The notes under the pieces are model-generated. The model made no database searches, was not told where the DNA came from, and saw only the letters and a list, made by a program, of their open reading frames with translations. DNA of 64,000 nucleotides from Chromatiaceae bacterium. GTDB taxonomy: Bacteria; Pseudomonadota; Gammaproteobacteria; Chromatiales; Chromatiaceae. The stretch is from NCBI GenBank assembly GCA_024235395.1, contig JACKMK010000001.1, positions 1,054,001 through 1,118,000 of the forward strand, read 5' to 3'. This document shows positions 1 to 8,798 of the stretch, one piece after another. Position numbers and translations under genes: made by a program. Every line of letters begins with the position of its first letter. The stretch's first letter is position 1.

Positions 1-606
1 TGGCAGCAAAGGCTCGCCGGGGCGGCCCAGCAGGCGATGCAGGCCGGCAAGATGGGCGGCAGCATGGCGCGCCTGGTCGATCACCTGCTGCAGCCGCAAC
101 TGCCCTGGCGCATGCTGTTGGCGCGCTACATGACGGCGATGGCGCGCGACGACTTCACCTACATGCGGCCGTCGCGTCGCGAGGGCGAGGCGATCCTGCC
201 GTCACTGAAGAGTTCACAGGTGGAGATCGTCGTCGCGGTCGACACCAGCGGTTCGATCCGTGCGGGCGAGATGGACGAGTTCCTGTCCGAGGTGTCGGCC
301 CTGAAAGGTCAGATGCGCGCCCGGGTAACCCTGTTGGCCTGCGACAGCGACCTGGCAGACGGCGCCCCCTGGGTATTCGAGCCGTGGGAAGACTTCCGCT
401 GCCCGGCCGAGATCCACGGTGGCGGCGGCACCGATTTCCGTCCAGTATTCGAATGGCTGGACGAACAGGGCGGCAGACCCGAGTTGCTGGTGTACTTCAC
501 CGACGCGCAGGGGCGATTTCCGCAGCACGAACCGAACTATCCGGTGATCTGGCTGGTCAAGGGAAAAGATCCGGTTCCCTGGGGGCAACGGATTCAACTC
601 AACTGA
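1..606 (+). CDS. VWA-like metallopeptidase-family protein (DUF2201), 3' part only
   Basis: The frame is open from base 1, so the 5' end lies outside the window; 201 codons are visible. The visible part carries a von Willebrand A-type fold: a MIDAS-like VDTSGS motif about 80 residues in, a glycine-rich GGGGTDFRP turn, and a YFTDAQG strand. This arrangement is typical of the C-terminal VWA-like domain of the COG3864/DUF2201 family, predicted metal-dependent peptidases usually encoded downstream of a MoxR-type AAA+ ATPase. The ATPase would be expected just upstream of the window, which I cannot see. The catalytic N-terminal domain is also missing, so peptidase activity cannot be judged. The next gene starts within about 30 bases on the same strand. 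Confidence 0.75.
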   Translation, partial: WQQRLAGAAQQAMQAGKMGGSMARLVDHLLQPQLPWRMLLARYMTAMARDDFTYMRPSRREGEAILPSLKSSQVEIVVAVDTSGSIRAGEMDEFLSEVSALKGQMRARVTLLACDSDLADGAPWVFEPWEDFRCPAEIHGGGGTDFRPVFEWLDEQGGRPELLVYFTDAQGRFPQHEPNYPVIWLVKGKDPVPWGQRIQLN

Positions 607-634
607 CCGGCGACGACCGGTGCCGATGATCTGC

Positions 635-2116
635 ATGAACAAACCAGTTAACGCATCCAAGGGCGCACGCATCGCGCTCAGCCTGTTGCTGCTGGCGGCG
701 CCGGCGCCGCCTGCCATGGCGCTCGATACCGATCTGCCGGACCTGGGCAACTCGGCGGGCAGCCTGATGTCGCCGAAACGCGAGCGCGATCTCGGCAAGG
801 CCTTCATGCGCGGCGTGCGACGATCCGAAAAGGTGATGGACGACCCGCTGCTCGCCGACTACATCGAACACCTTGGGCAGAAGCTGGTGGCCGCGAGCGA
901 CGTCAAGGGCACACCGTTCCACTTTTTCCTGATCGACGATCCGACGATCAACGCGTTCGCCGGTCCGGGTGGCCACATCGGGGTGTTCTCGGGACTCGTG
1001 ATGACCACCGACACCGAGAGCGAGCTGGCGGCCGTGTTGGCGCACGAGATTGCACACGTCACCCAGCAGCACCTGATGCGCGCCTGGGAATCCACGAGCC
1101 AACTGAGTATCCCGAGTGCTGCAGTACTGCTCGCCGCGATCGTACTCGGGGCGACCGTCGGCGGTGACGCGGCGGCGGCCGCGGCGGTCGGCGGCCAGGC
1201 CGCACTCATCCAGCAACAGATCAACTTCACGCGTGCGAACGAACAGGAAGCCGACCGCGTCGGTATCGACATCCTCGCACACAGCGGCTTCGAACCGCGC
1301 GCGATGCCGTCGTTCTTCGATCGGATGGGAAAGGCGAACCGGATATACGCGAGCAAGCTGCCGGAATTCCTGATGACCCACCCGGTCACGACCAGCCGCA
1401 CAGCGGACGCGCTCGGCCGCGCCGAACAGTTTGCGTATCGGCAGGCGCCCGAGGACCTCCGCTATCAGCTGGCACGCATCAATCTGGTGCAGCGTCAGAT
1501 GGACCGGCCCGAAGAGGCAGTGCGCGAACTCGGCCTGATGCTCGAGGATGGCCGATTCCGCAACGAGGCGGCGCTGCGCTACGGGATCGCGCTCGCCCAG
1601 ATACGCGCCGGACAATTCGACGATGCCGCCAAGACCCTCGACCGTCTGCTCGAACAGCATCCGGAGGTGGTCGAATTCGTCGTGTCCAGGGCGCAGATCG
1701 ACGCGCAACAAGGCGCCACGGAGCGGGCGTTGAAACGCCTCGAACGCTCGCTGACTGCGGACCCTGGCAGCCTGGCACTCAATCTGACCTACGCCGAAAC
1801 CGCGCTGGCGGCCGGCAAGCCGGCCGACGCCGAGACACGGCTGCAACGCTTCCTGGACTTCCGGGGAGAGGAACCGCGGATCTATCAGCTGCTCTCGCGG
1901 GCCGCCGGCGACCAGGACAAACGTGCCCTCGGGCACGAATATCTCGCCGAGTATTATTACCTTACGGGTGACGTGAAGGCGGCCATACTGCAACTGGAGA
2001 TCGCGCTGAAGGTGCCGGGGCTGAACTTTTACGACGCGTCGAGACTCGAATCCAGACTGGTCGACCTGCGCGCCGAAGATGAAGAAAAGGACGACAAAGG
2101 ACGGCCGAAACCGTAG
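635..2116 (+). CDS. M48 family periplasmic metalloprotease with TPR domain, BepA/YfgC-like
   Basis: This is a secreted zinc metalloprotease of about 493 residues. A hydrophobic signal segment (ALSLLLLAAPAPPAMA) is followed by an M48 domain with HEIAH (H137, E138, H141) and the downstream zinc-ligand motif NEQEADR. The C-terminal half is made of TPR-like helices, the architecture of E. coli BepA, which monitors outer-membrane protein assembly at the BAM complex and degrades stalled LptD. A hydrophobic Ala/Gly stretch (AAIVLGATVGG) between the zinc motifs matches the family. The ATG at 635 puts the signal peptide at a normal position; a GTG at 620 is a possible earlier start. Neither has a strong ribosome-binding site. 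Family assignment is firm; orthology to bepA specifically is inferred. Confidence 0.88.
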   Translation: MNKPVNASKGARIALSLLLLAAPAPPAMALDTDLPDLGNSAGSLMSPKRERDLGKAFMRGVRRSEKVMDDPLLADYIEHLGQKLVAASDVKGTPFHFFLIDDPTINAFAGPGGHIGVFSGLVMTTDTESELAAVLAHEIAHVTQQHLMRAWESTSQLSIPSAAVLLAAIVLGATVGGDAAAAAAVGGQAALIQQQINFTRANEQEADRVGIDILAHSGFEPRAMPSFFDRMGKANRIYASKLPEFLMTHPVTTSRTADALGRAEQFAYRQAPEDLRYQLARINLVQRQMDRPEEAVRELGLMLEDGRFRNEAALRYGIALAQIRAGQFDDAAKTLDRLLEQHPEVVEFVVSRAQIDAQQGATERALKRLERSLTADPGSLALNLTYAETALAAGKPADAETRLQRFLDFRGEEPRIYQLLSRAAGDQDKRALGHEYLAEYYYLTGDVKAAILQLEIALKVPGLNFYDASRLESRLVDLRAEDEEKDDKGRPKP

Positions 2117-2336
2117 TTTATTCCATCAGAAAATTTGCTGGAGTCTTATTCGAGGCAGATGTTTGCGAAAGCAAATCAATGCATTATTCTAGCTTCCCTA
2201 CCCGGGTTGACGGGAAATCCGATGTGACGAGCCATGTCGGAGAGCAGCATCAGGCCGAACCGGATGTCGAAAACAACACCATAACGCTGCACGGCCCACT
2301 ACACACCACGCAAAGATAACGATAGGAGGAAAGGCG
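2117..2336. other. Intergenic region ahead of the sox operon
   Basis: This stretch of 220 bases has no plausible gene. It is more AT-rich than its surroundings. It contains a short perfect inverted repeat (TTTGC-GAAA-GCAAA, 2162-2175), a candidate promoter overlapping it, and a strong AGGAGGAAAG ribosome-binding site just before soxX. Confidence 0.6.
2163..2190 (+). promoter_or_regulatory. Candidate sigma-70 promoter for soxXYZA
   Basis: TTGCGA at 2163-2168 and TATTCT at 2185-2190 are separated by 16 bases, about 145 bases before soxX. The -35 box overlaps a TTTGC-N4-GCAAA inverted repeat that could be a repressor site. Found by eye only; no transcript data. Confidence 0.35.
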
Positions 2337-2708
2337 ATGCGGAAAACCGCAAGTTTCGCGACAGCGGCCATATCCCTGGCTGCATTGTTCGCCAGCGCAA
2401 GCATGCTGCCCACGGCAGCCGGGGCTGCCGATGCCGAGACCATCAAGATGGGCAAAGAGGTTGCCTTCGACCGCAGGAAGGGCAACTGCCTCGCCTGCCA
2501 CATGATGGGCGACGGCGAAAGCCCGGGCGATATCGGACCGCCGCTGATCGCCATGAAGGCGCGGTTCCCGGATCCGGCCAAACTGCGCGCGCAGATCTGG
2601 GACCCGATGGTGGCCAATCCCGATACACGGATGCCGGCGTTCGGAAAGTACGAGGCGCTTTCGGGCAAAGAGATCGATGCCATCGTCGCCTATCTCTACA
2701 CGCTTTAA
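2337..2708 (+). CDS. soxX: Sulfur-oxidation c-type cytochrome SoxX
   Basis: A 123-residue periplasmic monoheme cytochrome c, the small subunit of SoxXA, which oxidatively couples thiosulfate to the carrier cysteine of SoxY. It has an N-terminal signal peptide ending near AAGAADA, a heme motif CLACH, the conserved GDIGPPL segment after it, and a DTRMPAFG segment supplying the likely axial methionine. The start follows a strong AGGAGG-type ribosome-binding site. It is the first gene of a soxX-Y-Z-A operon, with soxY 43 bases downstream. Size and motif spacing are normal for SoxX. Confidence 0.95.
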   Translation: MRKTASFATAAISLAALFASASMLPTAAGAADAETIKMGKEVAFDRRKGNCLACHMMGDGESPGDIGPPLIAMKARFPDPAKLRAQIWDPMVANPDTRMPAFGKYEALSGKEIDAIVAYLYTL

Positions 2709-2751
2709 AGCAAGTCACGAGTATCAACAAGGTTTAGTTAGGAGAAAGTTG

Positions 2752-3228
2752 ATGACCATGAACATCAAACGTCGCGTATTCCTCAAGGGTTCGCTGGCGG
2801 CCGGGACCGTCGGTGTCGCAGTCGGTGCCGGCCTGCTGGCCCCGCAGGCGGTCGTCGCCGCGTGGAACGAAAAGGCCTTCCAGGCGAAGAGCGTCGACGA
2901 GGCACTTACCGACGCGCTCGGTGCGGCATCCAATACCGCATCCGATGCGATCAAGATCAAGGCCCCGGACATCGCCGAGAATGGCGCCGTGGTACCGGTA
3001 TCGGTCGCCGCCGACATGGACGGTGTCGAGTCCATCGCGCTGCTCGCGGAAGGCAACAACACCCCCCTCGTGGCCACCTTCATGCTGGGTGCGGGCGCGG
3101 TGCCTGACGTATCGACGCGCATCAAGATGGGCAAGACCAGCGACGTGATCGCGGTAGTCAAGGCCGGTGGCAAGCTGCATTCGGCGCGCAAGAGCGTGAA
3201 GGTCACGATCGGCGGCTGCGGCGGTTGA
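2752..3228 (+). CDS. soxY: Thiosulfate oxidation carrier protein SoxY
   Basis: A 158-residue sulfur-carrier subunit of SoxYZ. The N-terminus reads KRRVFLKGS followed by a hydrophobic stretch, a twin-arginine export signal consistent with folded SoxYZ export. The C-terminus ends in the diagnostic GGCGG swinging arm, whose cysteine carries the sulfur intermediate. The chosen start (ATG 2752) follows a GGAGAAAG ribosome-binding site; an in-frame ATG further upstream overlaps the end of soxX and lacks a site. A second ATG at 2758 is possible. It is followed by soxZ after 56 bases. Confidence 0.95.
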   Translation: MTMNIKRRVFLKGSLAAGTVGVAVGAGLLAPQAVVAAWNEKAFQAKSVDEALTDALGAASNTASDAIKIKAPDIAENGAVVPVSVAADMDGVESIALLAEGNNTPLVATFMLGAGAVPDVSTRIKMGKTSDVIAVVKAGGKLHSARKSVKVTIGGCGG

Positions 3229-3284
3229 TCGGTACCGAACGACTAAATTCAGCAACAGCCAAAGAATTTTCGAGGTAAAGCTAC

Positions 3285-3599
3285 ATGGCCAACAGCATCA
3301 AAATCCGCGCCAAGATCAAAGGCGACACCACCGAGGTCAAATGCCTGATGACCCATCCGATGGAGACCGGTCTGCGCAAGGACAGCAAGACGGGCAAACT
3401 GGTACCGGCGCACTTCATCAACGAAGTGATGGCGGAATCGGGTGGCAAGACCGTGATGACTGCCGAGTGGAGCGGCGGTATCTCCAAGAACCCTTATCTG
3501 TCGTTCTCGTTCAAGGGCGCGGCGAAAGGTGACGAGGTGAAGATCACCTGGAAGGACAACAAAGGCGAGTCCGATTCGGAAACCGCGAAAATCAGCTAG
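3285..3599 (+). CDS. soxZ: Thiosulfate oxidation carrier complex protein SoxZ
   Basis: A 104-residue immunoglobulin-like partner of SoxY. It begins MANSIKIRAK, and the segments LMTHPMETGLRKD, IPAHFI-like (VPAHFINEV) and NPYLSFSFKG are characteristic of SoxZ. It has no signal peptide, as expected for a protein co-exported with SoxY through the Tat signal of its partner. It lies between soxY and soxA on the same strand with no internal terminator. Confidence 0.95.
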   Translation: MANSIKIRAKIKGDTTEVKCLMTHPMETGLRKDSKTGKLVPAHFINEVMAESGGKTVMTAEWSGGISKNPYLSFSFKGAAKGDEVKITWKDNKGESDSETAKIS

Positions 3600-3677
3600 T
3601 CAGGGCATACCGTGCGAGCAGACTCCGCCCGCTCGGAGTCTCCGCGACGGGCATCCACTCGGGAGGAGAGAAGATCT

Positions 3678-4526
3678 ATGAAATCGACGAGACTGGCCCT
3701 GGCAGCCGTCTGCGCACTCAGTGCGACGGTGGCCTTTGCCAACAAGCAAGCAACCGACACCTCACCGTCCGAAGACCTCAAGGTCTATCGTGACTATTTC
3801 CAGAAGCGTTTTCCCGGCATTCCGCTGAATGAATTCAGCAACGGTGTCTATGCGCTGGATAAAGTGGCACGGGACAACTGGGAGGCGATCGAGGAATTCC
3901 CGCCTTATGAGCCGATGATCGAGGCCGGCGAGTCGATCTGGAACAAGCCGTTTGCCAACGGCAAGTCGTTCGGCAGCTGCTTCAACGACGACCCGGCGCA
4001 ACGCAAGAACTACCCGCACTGGGATGCCAAGCGCAAGATGGTCGTGACGATGGAACTGGCGATCAACGAGTGCCTGGAGGCCAACGGCGAGAAGCCCATG
4101 GGTTACAACAAGGGCAAGATCGCCGATCTGGCGGCCTATATGGCGTACCAATCGCGCGGCCAGCAGACCAACGTCCAGATCCCGAACGATGCAGATGCAC
4201 TGGCCGCATACAACGACGGCAAGGCATTCTATTTCGCGCGGCGTGGTCAGCTGAACTTCTCCTGCGCCCATTGCCACATGGAGAGTGCCGGGTTGCATGT
4301 CCGTACGGAGCTGCTCAGCCCGGCCCTCGGGCACACGTCGGGATGGCCGGTGTATCGCGCCAAATGGGGTGAGCTCGGCACGTTGCACCGTCGCTTCGGC
4401 GGCTGCAATGAGCAGGTGCGTGCGAAGAAGTTCAAGCCGCAGGGCAAGGAGTACCGTAACCTGGAGTACTTCCTGACCCACATGAGCAACGGTATCGAAT
4501 ACAACGGGCCATCAGCCCGCAAGTGA
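3678..4526 (+). CDS. soxA: Sulfur-oxidation c-type cytochrome SoxA (monoheme type)
   Basis: A 282-residue catalytic subunit of SoxXA. A signal peptide ends near VAFANK. One complete heme motif is present, CAHCH (C196-C199-H200). At the position of the N-terminal heme of diheme SoxA only C101 (SFGSCFND) and C132 remain and no CXXCH is left, so this is a monoheme variant. C243 in RFGGCNEQ is the expected persulfide-forming cysteine that ligates the catalytic heme. The ATG at 3678 follows GGGAGGAGAG; the longer reading frame to 3612 lacks a site. It ends the operon, followed by a clear terminator. Confidence 0.95.
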   Translation: MKSTRLALAAVCALSATVAFANKQATDTSPSEDLKVYRDYFQKRFPGIPLNEFSNGVYALDKVARDNWEAIEEFPPYEPMIEAGESIWNKPFANGKSFGSCFNDDPAQRKNYPHWDAKRKMVVTMELAINECLEANGEKPMGYNKGKIADLAAYMAYQSRGQQTNVQIPNDADALAAYNDGKAFYFARRGQLNFSCAHCHMESAGLHVRTELLSPALGHTSGWPVYRAKWGELGTLHRRFGGCNEQVRAKKFKPQGKEYRNLEYFLTHMSNGIEYNGPSARK

Positions 4527-4544
4527 GATAACCGAGCTACAGGC

Positions 4545-4573
4545 AAAAAGCCCGGGGTTACCCGGGCTTTTTG
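4545..4573 (+). terminator. Rho-independent terminator after soxA
   Basis: A perfect GC stem (AGCCCGGG / CCCGGGCT) with a GTTA loop is flanked by A5 on the left and T5 on the right. It lies 20 bases after the soxA stop, so it ends the sox operon. The A-run would also let it act for the converging minus-strand gene. Confidence 0.9.
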
Positions 4574-4629
4574 TTGTCCGGAATATCCGGCGCTCTCACA
4601 CTGTTCGTGTCAGGTGGGATCGACTTCGA

Positions 4630-5802
4630 CTAGCGTTCCCCGGCCTTGGCGACCCCGTCGTCCTCCGACAACGTGTCTTCCGCGGCTGCAGTCTGGTTCT
4701 CGACATCCGTAACCATGCTGTCGAACAACGCTTCATCATCCGCAACCTCGACCAGGTCGGCCGGATCCGGCGCTGTGGCCGGCGCGCTGTCGGCCGCACC
4801 TCCTCCGGACTTGGCCGCCGCCGCATCGAGCAACGCATCCAATTCATCGTCGTCCATGACCGAGACGTCTTCCGGCGTTTCGGCATCGTCCGCCTGTTCG
4901 AGCATTTCGGACAACAGGCTATCCGGTACGTCCGCTTCGACCGCCTCGACCGCCTCGACCGCCTCGACCGCCTCGACCGCTTCGACCGCCTCGACCGCCT
5001 CGACCGCTTCGACCGCTTCGACCGCTTCGACCGCCTCGACCGCTTCGACCGCTTCGACCGCTTCGACCGCTTCGACCGCTTCGACCGCCTCGACCGCTTC
5101 GACCGCCTCGACCGCCTCGACCGCTTCGACCGCTTCGACCGCTTCAACCGCTTCGACTGATTCGAGCATCTCCTCGGTGGCCTCGCCTGGCGGCGACCCG
5201 GCCTTCTGCGGCAGCTCCTCGTCGTCCGGTGCGGCGGCAGCAGCACCACCCGGCGACGTCTTATCCTCCGCCACCGCGAACATCGTCGAGTACTCGCTCA
5301 ACATCCGGCTCATCGCCTCCATCGTGACCCGGATCTCGTTCGACAGACGCTGGTTTTCTCCGCGCAGCTCCTCCAGCTCGCTGCTGTCCACGGCGGCCTC
5401 CCCGGCATCCGTCGCATCGCCCGCGACCAGCGTGGCCGGCAAGTCGTGATACAGATCGACCAGGGCCTGGGTGTCGATATCAAAGCGTGCGGCCGCCGCC
5501 GCATCACGCTGGTGGTAGATATCCGCAAATCGCTGCAGTAGCTGCACCTCGTTGCTCAACAAGGTGTGCTTGACCTGCTGCAGCGGCTTTCCCGAAAGCC
5601 CGGCCTTTTGCAGAAAGGCCTCGACGGCCGCCTCACGCTCGCCCTTTCCGTTACGGATACGCACCGCCAGGGCGCGCAGTGCCTTGGCGTCGCGCCGACG
5701 TTGCGCCTGGTTTCGGAACCAGGCGACAGACAACAGCACCACCAGCAGCAACACCAGTTCGACACCGAGCGCAGCACCCATCAACGGCATCATCTGGTTC
5801 AC
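4630..5802 (-). CDS. Membrane-anchored acidic protein with 25 VEA tripeptide repeats
   Basis: A 390-residue protein of unknown function. An N-terminal hydrophobic helix (about residues 9-30, GVELVLLLVVLLSVAW) is followed by a basic stop-transfer segment. Next comes a helical region of about 150 residues, including a short coiled-coil-like stretch (ELEELRGENQRLSNEI). Then come 25 uninterrupted Val-Glu-Ala repeats encoded by a 9-base minisatellite, and an acidic tail containing DDDELDALLDAA. The start overlaps the stop of the upstream VWA gene by 4 bases, so the two are translationally coupled and probably form one complex at the inner membrane. I do not recognise the family. The repeat block may differ in length between strains. 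Confidence 0.75.
   Translation of the reverse strand: MNQMMPLMGAALGVELVLLLVVLLSVAWFRNQAQRRRDAKALRALAVRIRNGKGEREAAVEAFLQKAGLSGKPLQQVKHTLLSNEVQLLQRFADIYHQRDAAAAARFDIDTQALVDLYHDLPATLVAGDATDAGEAAVDSSELEELRGENQRLSNEIRVTMEAMSRMLSEYSTMFAVAEDKTSPGGAAAAAPDDEELPQKAGSPPGEATEEMLESVEAVEAVEAVEAVEAVEAVEAVEAVEAVEAVEAVEAVEAVEAVEAVEAVEAVEAVEAVEAVEAVEAVEAVEAVEADVPDSLLSEMLEQADDAETPEDVSVMDDDELDALLDAAAAKSGGGAADSAPATAPDPADLVEVADDEALFDSMVTDVENQTAAAEDTLSEDDGVAKAGER
4933..5157. repeat. 9-bp minisatellite, 25 units, coding for (VEA)25
   Basis: Twenty-five contiguous copies of CG-C(T/C)-TCGAC-type 9-base units (cgcttcgac or cgcctcgac on the plus strand), differing only at the wobble base of the glutamate codon apart from one silent change near the right end. 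Unit length is a multiple of three, so gain or loss of units changes protein length but not frame. Confidence 0.95.
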
Positions 5803-7680
5803 GCCGCGTGCTCCTCCGGGGCGTCCCCGGCGGGCTGCTTCGCCTCTCCACCGCCCCCGACGAGCTCGTCGAAATCGAATTCGTCATCCGTGCCCGCCCG
5901 GCGTCGCCGCAGGAACCACCAGGCACCTGCGCCACCCAGCAGCAGCAGGTTGAATCCGGCGAAGGCGAGTACCGGCATCAGCCAGCCCGCCTCCTCCGCT
6001 GCCGCTTCCTGCGGTGGCGGTTCGTCGACCGGTTCTACGGCCGGCGGCTGTTGCTCGACGGGCGCCGGCGCTTCGACCGGCGGTGTGGGTTCGGGTTCGG
6101 CTTCGGCTGCCGGCTGCGGTGGCGCCGGCGGCGGTACACCGGGCCGCATCAAAGGGCCACCGGTCCGGGTGACGAGATTACCCAGCCGGCTGCGCCCGGC
6201 GACCTTGAAGAACGCCGGCTGGTCGGCCTCGATCAGCGACGCCTGCCAGACACCGTCATCCGCGCTTTGCCCCTGCAGCACCGTCCGCGCACCGTCTGCG
6301 CCTTGCTGCCAAGCCTCGATCTGCAGGTCCGGCTGCAGGACCGCCGTCTCCGGACGCACCTTCAGTACAGCGCCGTCGGCGGTATCGACCACCTCGCCCA
6401 CGGCCGCTTCGTGCACCGCCAACCTCAGCCGCTTCTCTCGCATGAAGGTCGGACTGTCGACCGAGACCAGCAGCTCGACGCTGTCCCTGGGGCGCGGTTC
6501 CGCGTAGCGCATCGTGAAACGTCCGTCACCGGCCGCCTCGTCATCCGCCTCGCCGCGATCGTTGAGGTCGATCGGCGCACGGCCTTCGTCGGTGGTGGCG
6601 TCGGCTCGCACCTCGAGCAGTCGCAGGAAGGCCGGGCGACTCACCAGCTCGCCCTTGTTGCTCAGGTGTGCCTCTATCCGCACCGGCTCATCGGCGGCGA
6701 TATGGGCCGGCACCTCGGAAACCTGCAGCCTCAGGTCGGTCACGACCATGACCCGGTTGTCGGGATCGAGGTCGGCTCGCAGTCGCCACTCCCCCTTCGC
6801 CGGCGAAGCGATCGTGATGAGGTCATAACCCTGGTCGCGATACCAGGCCACCCCGGCGGTCAGGTCGCTGTCGGTGAATTCCTCTCCCGATGGCGAGAAC
6901 AGCACGGGCGGCGGCGCGTCCGCTTTGCTGAACAACAACACCGTTGCCTCGCTGATGCTGGCATCGACGGTGAAGCGATTGTCTTCGAGTGGCAGGGCGT
7001 CCGGCGTCCCGACCGTCTCGAACATCCGTAAGAAAGCGCGTTGCAACTCCTCGGCCTGGGCGACCTGCTGGTACCAACCGCCGGTCTCACCGGCCAGGCG
7101 CTTCATCAGTTCGTGGTCCGCCCGCTCGGAAAGTGCGATCGTGTGAACGCGCACCTTTGCCGATTGCAGCCGAGGCAGGATCTCATCGATTATGCGTGCC
7201 CGCGACTGCGCATTCTCATCCGCTTGCTTGGAGACGTCGACCATACCGTCGGTCAGCAGGATCAGATGCCGTGCCTCGCCTTCGGCGGCGCCCTCCCAGT
7301 CCGCCGAGGCCTTCAGCAGGACCTCTTCGATGTTCGTGAACTGCCCTGGCGAGTTGATCTTCTTGGACAACGACTGGATGCGGGTCTTCCAGGCCGCGTC
7401 GACCTCGGCCACCGGCACCAGATTGTTGACCCATTTGGCGAAGGTCCAGACTCCGGCGCGGGTGTCCGGTTGCAGCAGGCCGGCGAGCATGCGCAGCGCC
7501 GGTCGGCGCAGATTGTCCGGATCGTTCTGCCGCATGCTGCCGGAGATATCGATCAGAATGCGCACATCCGTCCGTCCGTCCGGCCGGCTCGGCGACGGCA
7601 AGGTCCGCCGCCAGCATCCAGGCCAGCACAATACTCAGCAGTCGCAACACACCGCGCACCGACGATGGCGATTCGGGCAT
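5799..7680 (-). CDS. VWA-domain inner-membrane protein, frame interrupted at a (TCCG)4 tract
   Basis: The body of the protein (stop at 5799) has a VWA domain with MIDAS motif DISGSM, a DTRAGVW strand and LLTDGMVD. It is followed by a beta-rich region, a Pro/Glu-rich linker and one C-terminal transmembrane helix (LMPVLAFAGFNLLLLGGAGAWW) with a short acidic cytoplasmic tail. In this frame the only N-terminus begins at 7631 with an implausible sequence. A different frame starting at ATG 7680 encodes a good signal peptide (LRLLSIVLAWMLAADLAVA) directly upstream. The two frames join at four tandem TCCG units (7567-7582). Removing one unit gives a continuous protein reading AGRTDVRILIDISGSM. It is therefore phase-variable, a recent frameshift, or a sequencing error. 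The stop overlaps the next gene by 4 bases. Confidence 0.8.
7567..7582. repeat. (TCCG)4 tetranucleotide tract at a frameshift
   Basis: Four perfect tandem TCCG units lie exactly where the signal-peptide frame and the VWA-domain frame of the minus-strand gene meet. Three units would restore one open frame. Four units is short for a hypermutable contingency locus. Confidence 0.85.
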
Positions 7681-7807
7681 AACTAGTCCCTGACGAGAAA
7701 CGTGTTCCTGTCGTGGTAACGGCCGCCGGCCGCGGCGCTTTAGAAAAGCCTCCCGATATCATTGACTTCGCCGGCTTTCGTCGATGCCGGGGAAGACCCC
7801 GGCGGCG

Positions 7808-8707
7808 TTAGCTGCGCACCCTGCGATAAGGGCTCAGGCGGCGATCGTCGGGCCGCTGGAAGCGACGGTAGGTCCATTGGTAGTGGTCGGGGTGGCTGCG
7901 TACGCAGCGCTCGATATCTCGGTTCAGCGCGGCAGCGGCCACCTCCGGCGAGCGGTCGCCGATCGCGGCTTCACCTTCGAAATGGTGTGCTCGGTAACGT
8001 CGTGTCGCGTGATCGTAGACCGCGCAACAGACCAGCACGGCCGCCTGATGGCGTCGCACGAGCCGATTGACCAGCGTCATCGTCAATGCGGGATGATCGA
8101 AAAACGGCGCGACGACTCCGGAGGCACCGGCTGTCTTGGGCACCTGGTCGGGCAGAATGCCGACGATCTCGCCACGCTGCAGCGCATCGTGCATGGCGCG
8201 CAGACCCTGTCGATCGATCGGCACCGGCACCAGCCCCGAGCGTTCGCGACCTGTCCGCATCAGGCCGTCCAACGCCGGCATCCGCGGCGGCCGGTAGAGC
8301 GCGGTTGCGGGTGCGACGCGGGTTGCGAGGTAAGCGATCAACTCCCAGTTGCCGAGGTGCGGCATCGCGATGATCAGTCCGTGACCGCGCGCCAGCAACG
8401 CCCTCGCCGCCTCGTAGAAGCCGTTGTCATCGACCATCGTCGTCCAGTCGCGCGGCTTGCCGCCCCAGACCTTCACCATCTGGGCCAGACTGCGTCCGGA
8501 CTCGATGAGATTGCTGCGCACCAGGCGCTCGCGCGCCTGTTCGTCGAGCGCCGGAAAACACAACGCGACATTGACCCGCGCGTTGTCGACCTCGCGACCG
8601 CCGACGGCGTAGACGGCGCGTCCCGCCGCGGCGCCGGCTGCACCCACCCAGCCCCACGGCAACAGCGCCAACAGCTTGACCAGCAGTGTGACGAGTCGAT
8701 CACGCAT
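7808..8707 (-). CDS. LpxL/HtrB-family lysophospholipid (lipid A) acyltransferase
   Basis: A 299-residue membrane-associated acyltransferase that transfers an acyl chain, most likely to lipid IVA/Kdo2-lipid A at the inner membrane. It shows an N-terminal hydrophobic segment (LVTLLVKLLALLPWGWVGAAG), the catalytic HX4E motif HLGNWE, LYRPPRMPALD, and the DQVPK segment, all typical of LpxL/LpxM. The ATG at 8707 gives normal family length; a longer open frame to 9103 overlaps the rhodanese gene on the other strand and is spurious. It lies upstream of the VWA gene on the same strand with a 127-base gap. Which LpxL/M/P paralogue it is cannot be decided here. Confidence 0.87.
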   Translation of the reverse strand: MRDRLVTLLVKLLALLPWGWVGAAGAAAGRAVYAVGGREVDNARVNVALCFPALDEQARERLVRSNLIESGRSLAQMVKVWGGKPRDWTTMVDDNGFYEAARALLARGHGLIIAMPHLGNWELIAYLATRVAPATALYRPPRMPALDGLMRTGRERSGLVPVPIDRQGLRAMHDALQRGEIVGILPDQVPKTAGASGVVAPFFDHPALTMTLVNRLVRRHQAAVLVCCAVYDHATRRYRAHHFEGEAAIGDRSPEVAAAALNRDIERCVRSHPDHYQWTYRRFQRPDDRRLSPYRRVRS

Positions 8708-8798
8708 ACCTTGATTGATCGGCGGACATCCCGGACGGCAGACCGCAATCTGCCCAATTGGTCTATAAAACCTACTTGCAAGGAATCGAGGGAATACG

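Noticed and set aside
4933..5157. Short direct repeats as a possible CRISPR array
   Set aside because: Units are 9 bp with no spacers and are in frame inside a gene.
4646..5449. Plus-strand frame with long AST repeats and minus-strand RSKRS frame across the minisatellite
   Set aside because: Both are shadows of the 9-bp repeat; only the VEA frame has a normal start, membrane anchor and coupling to its neighbour.
5679..7031. Long plus-strand frame antisense to the VWA gene
   Set aside because: Arg-rich composition typical of a high-GC shadow frame; the minus strand encodes a coherent VWA protein.
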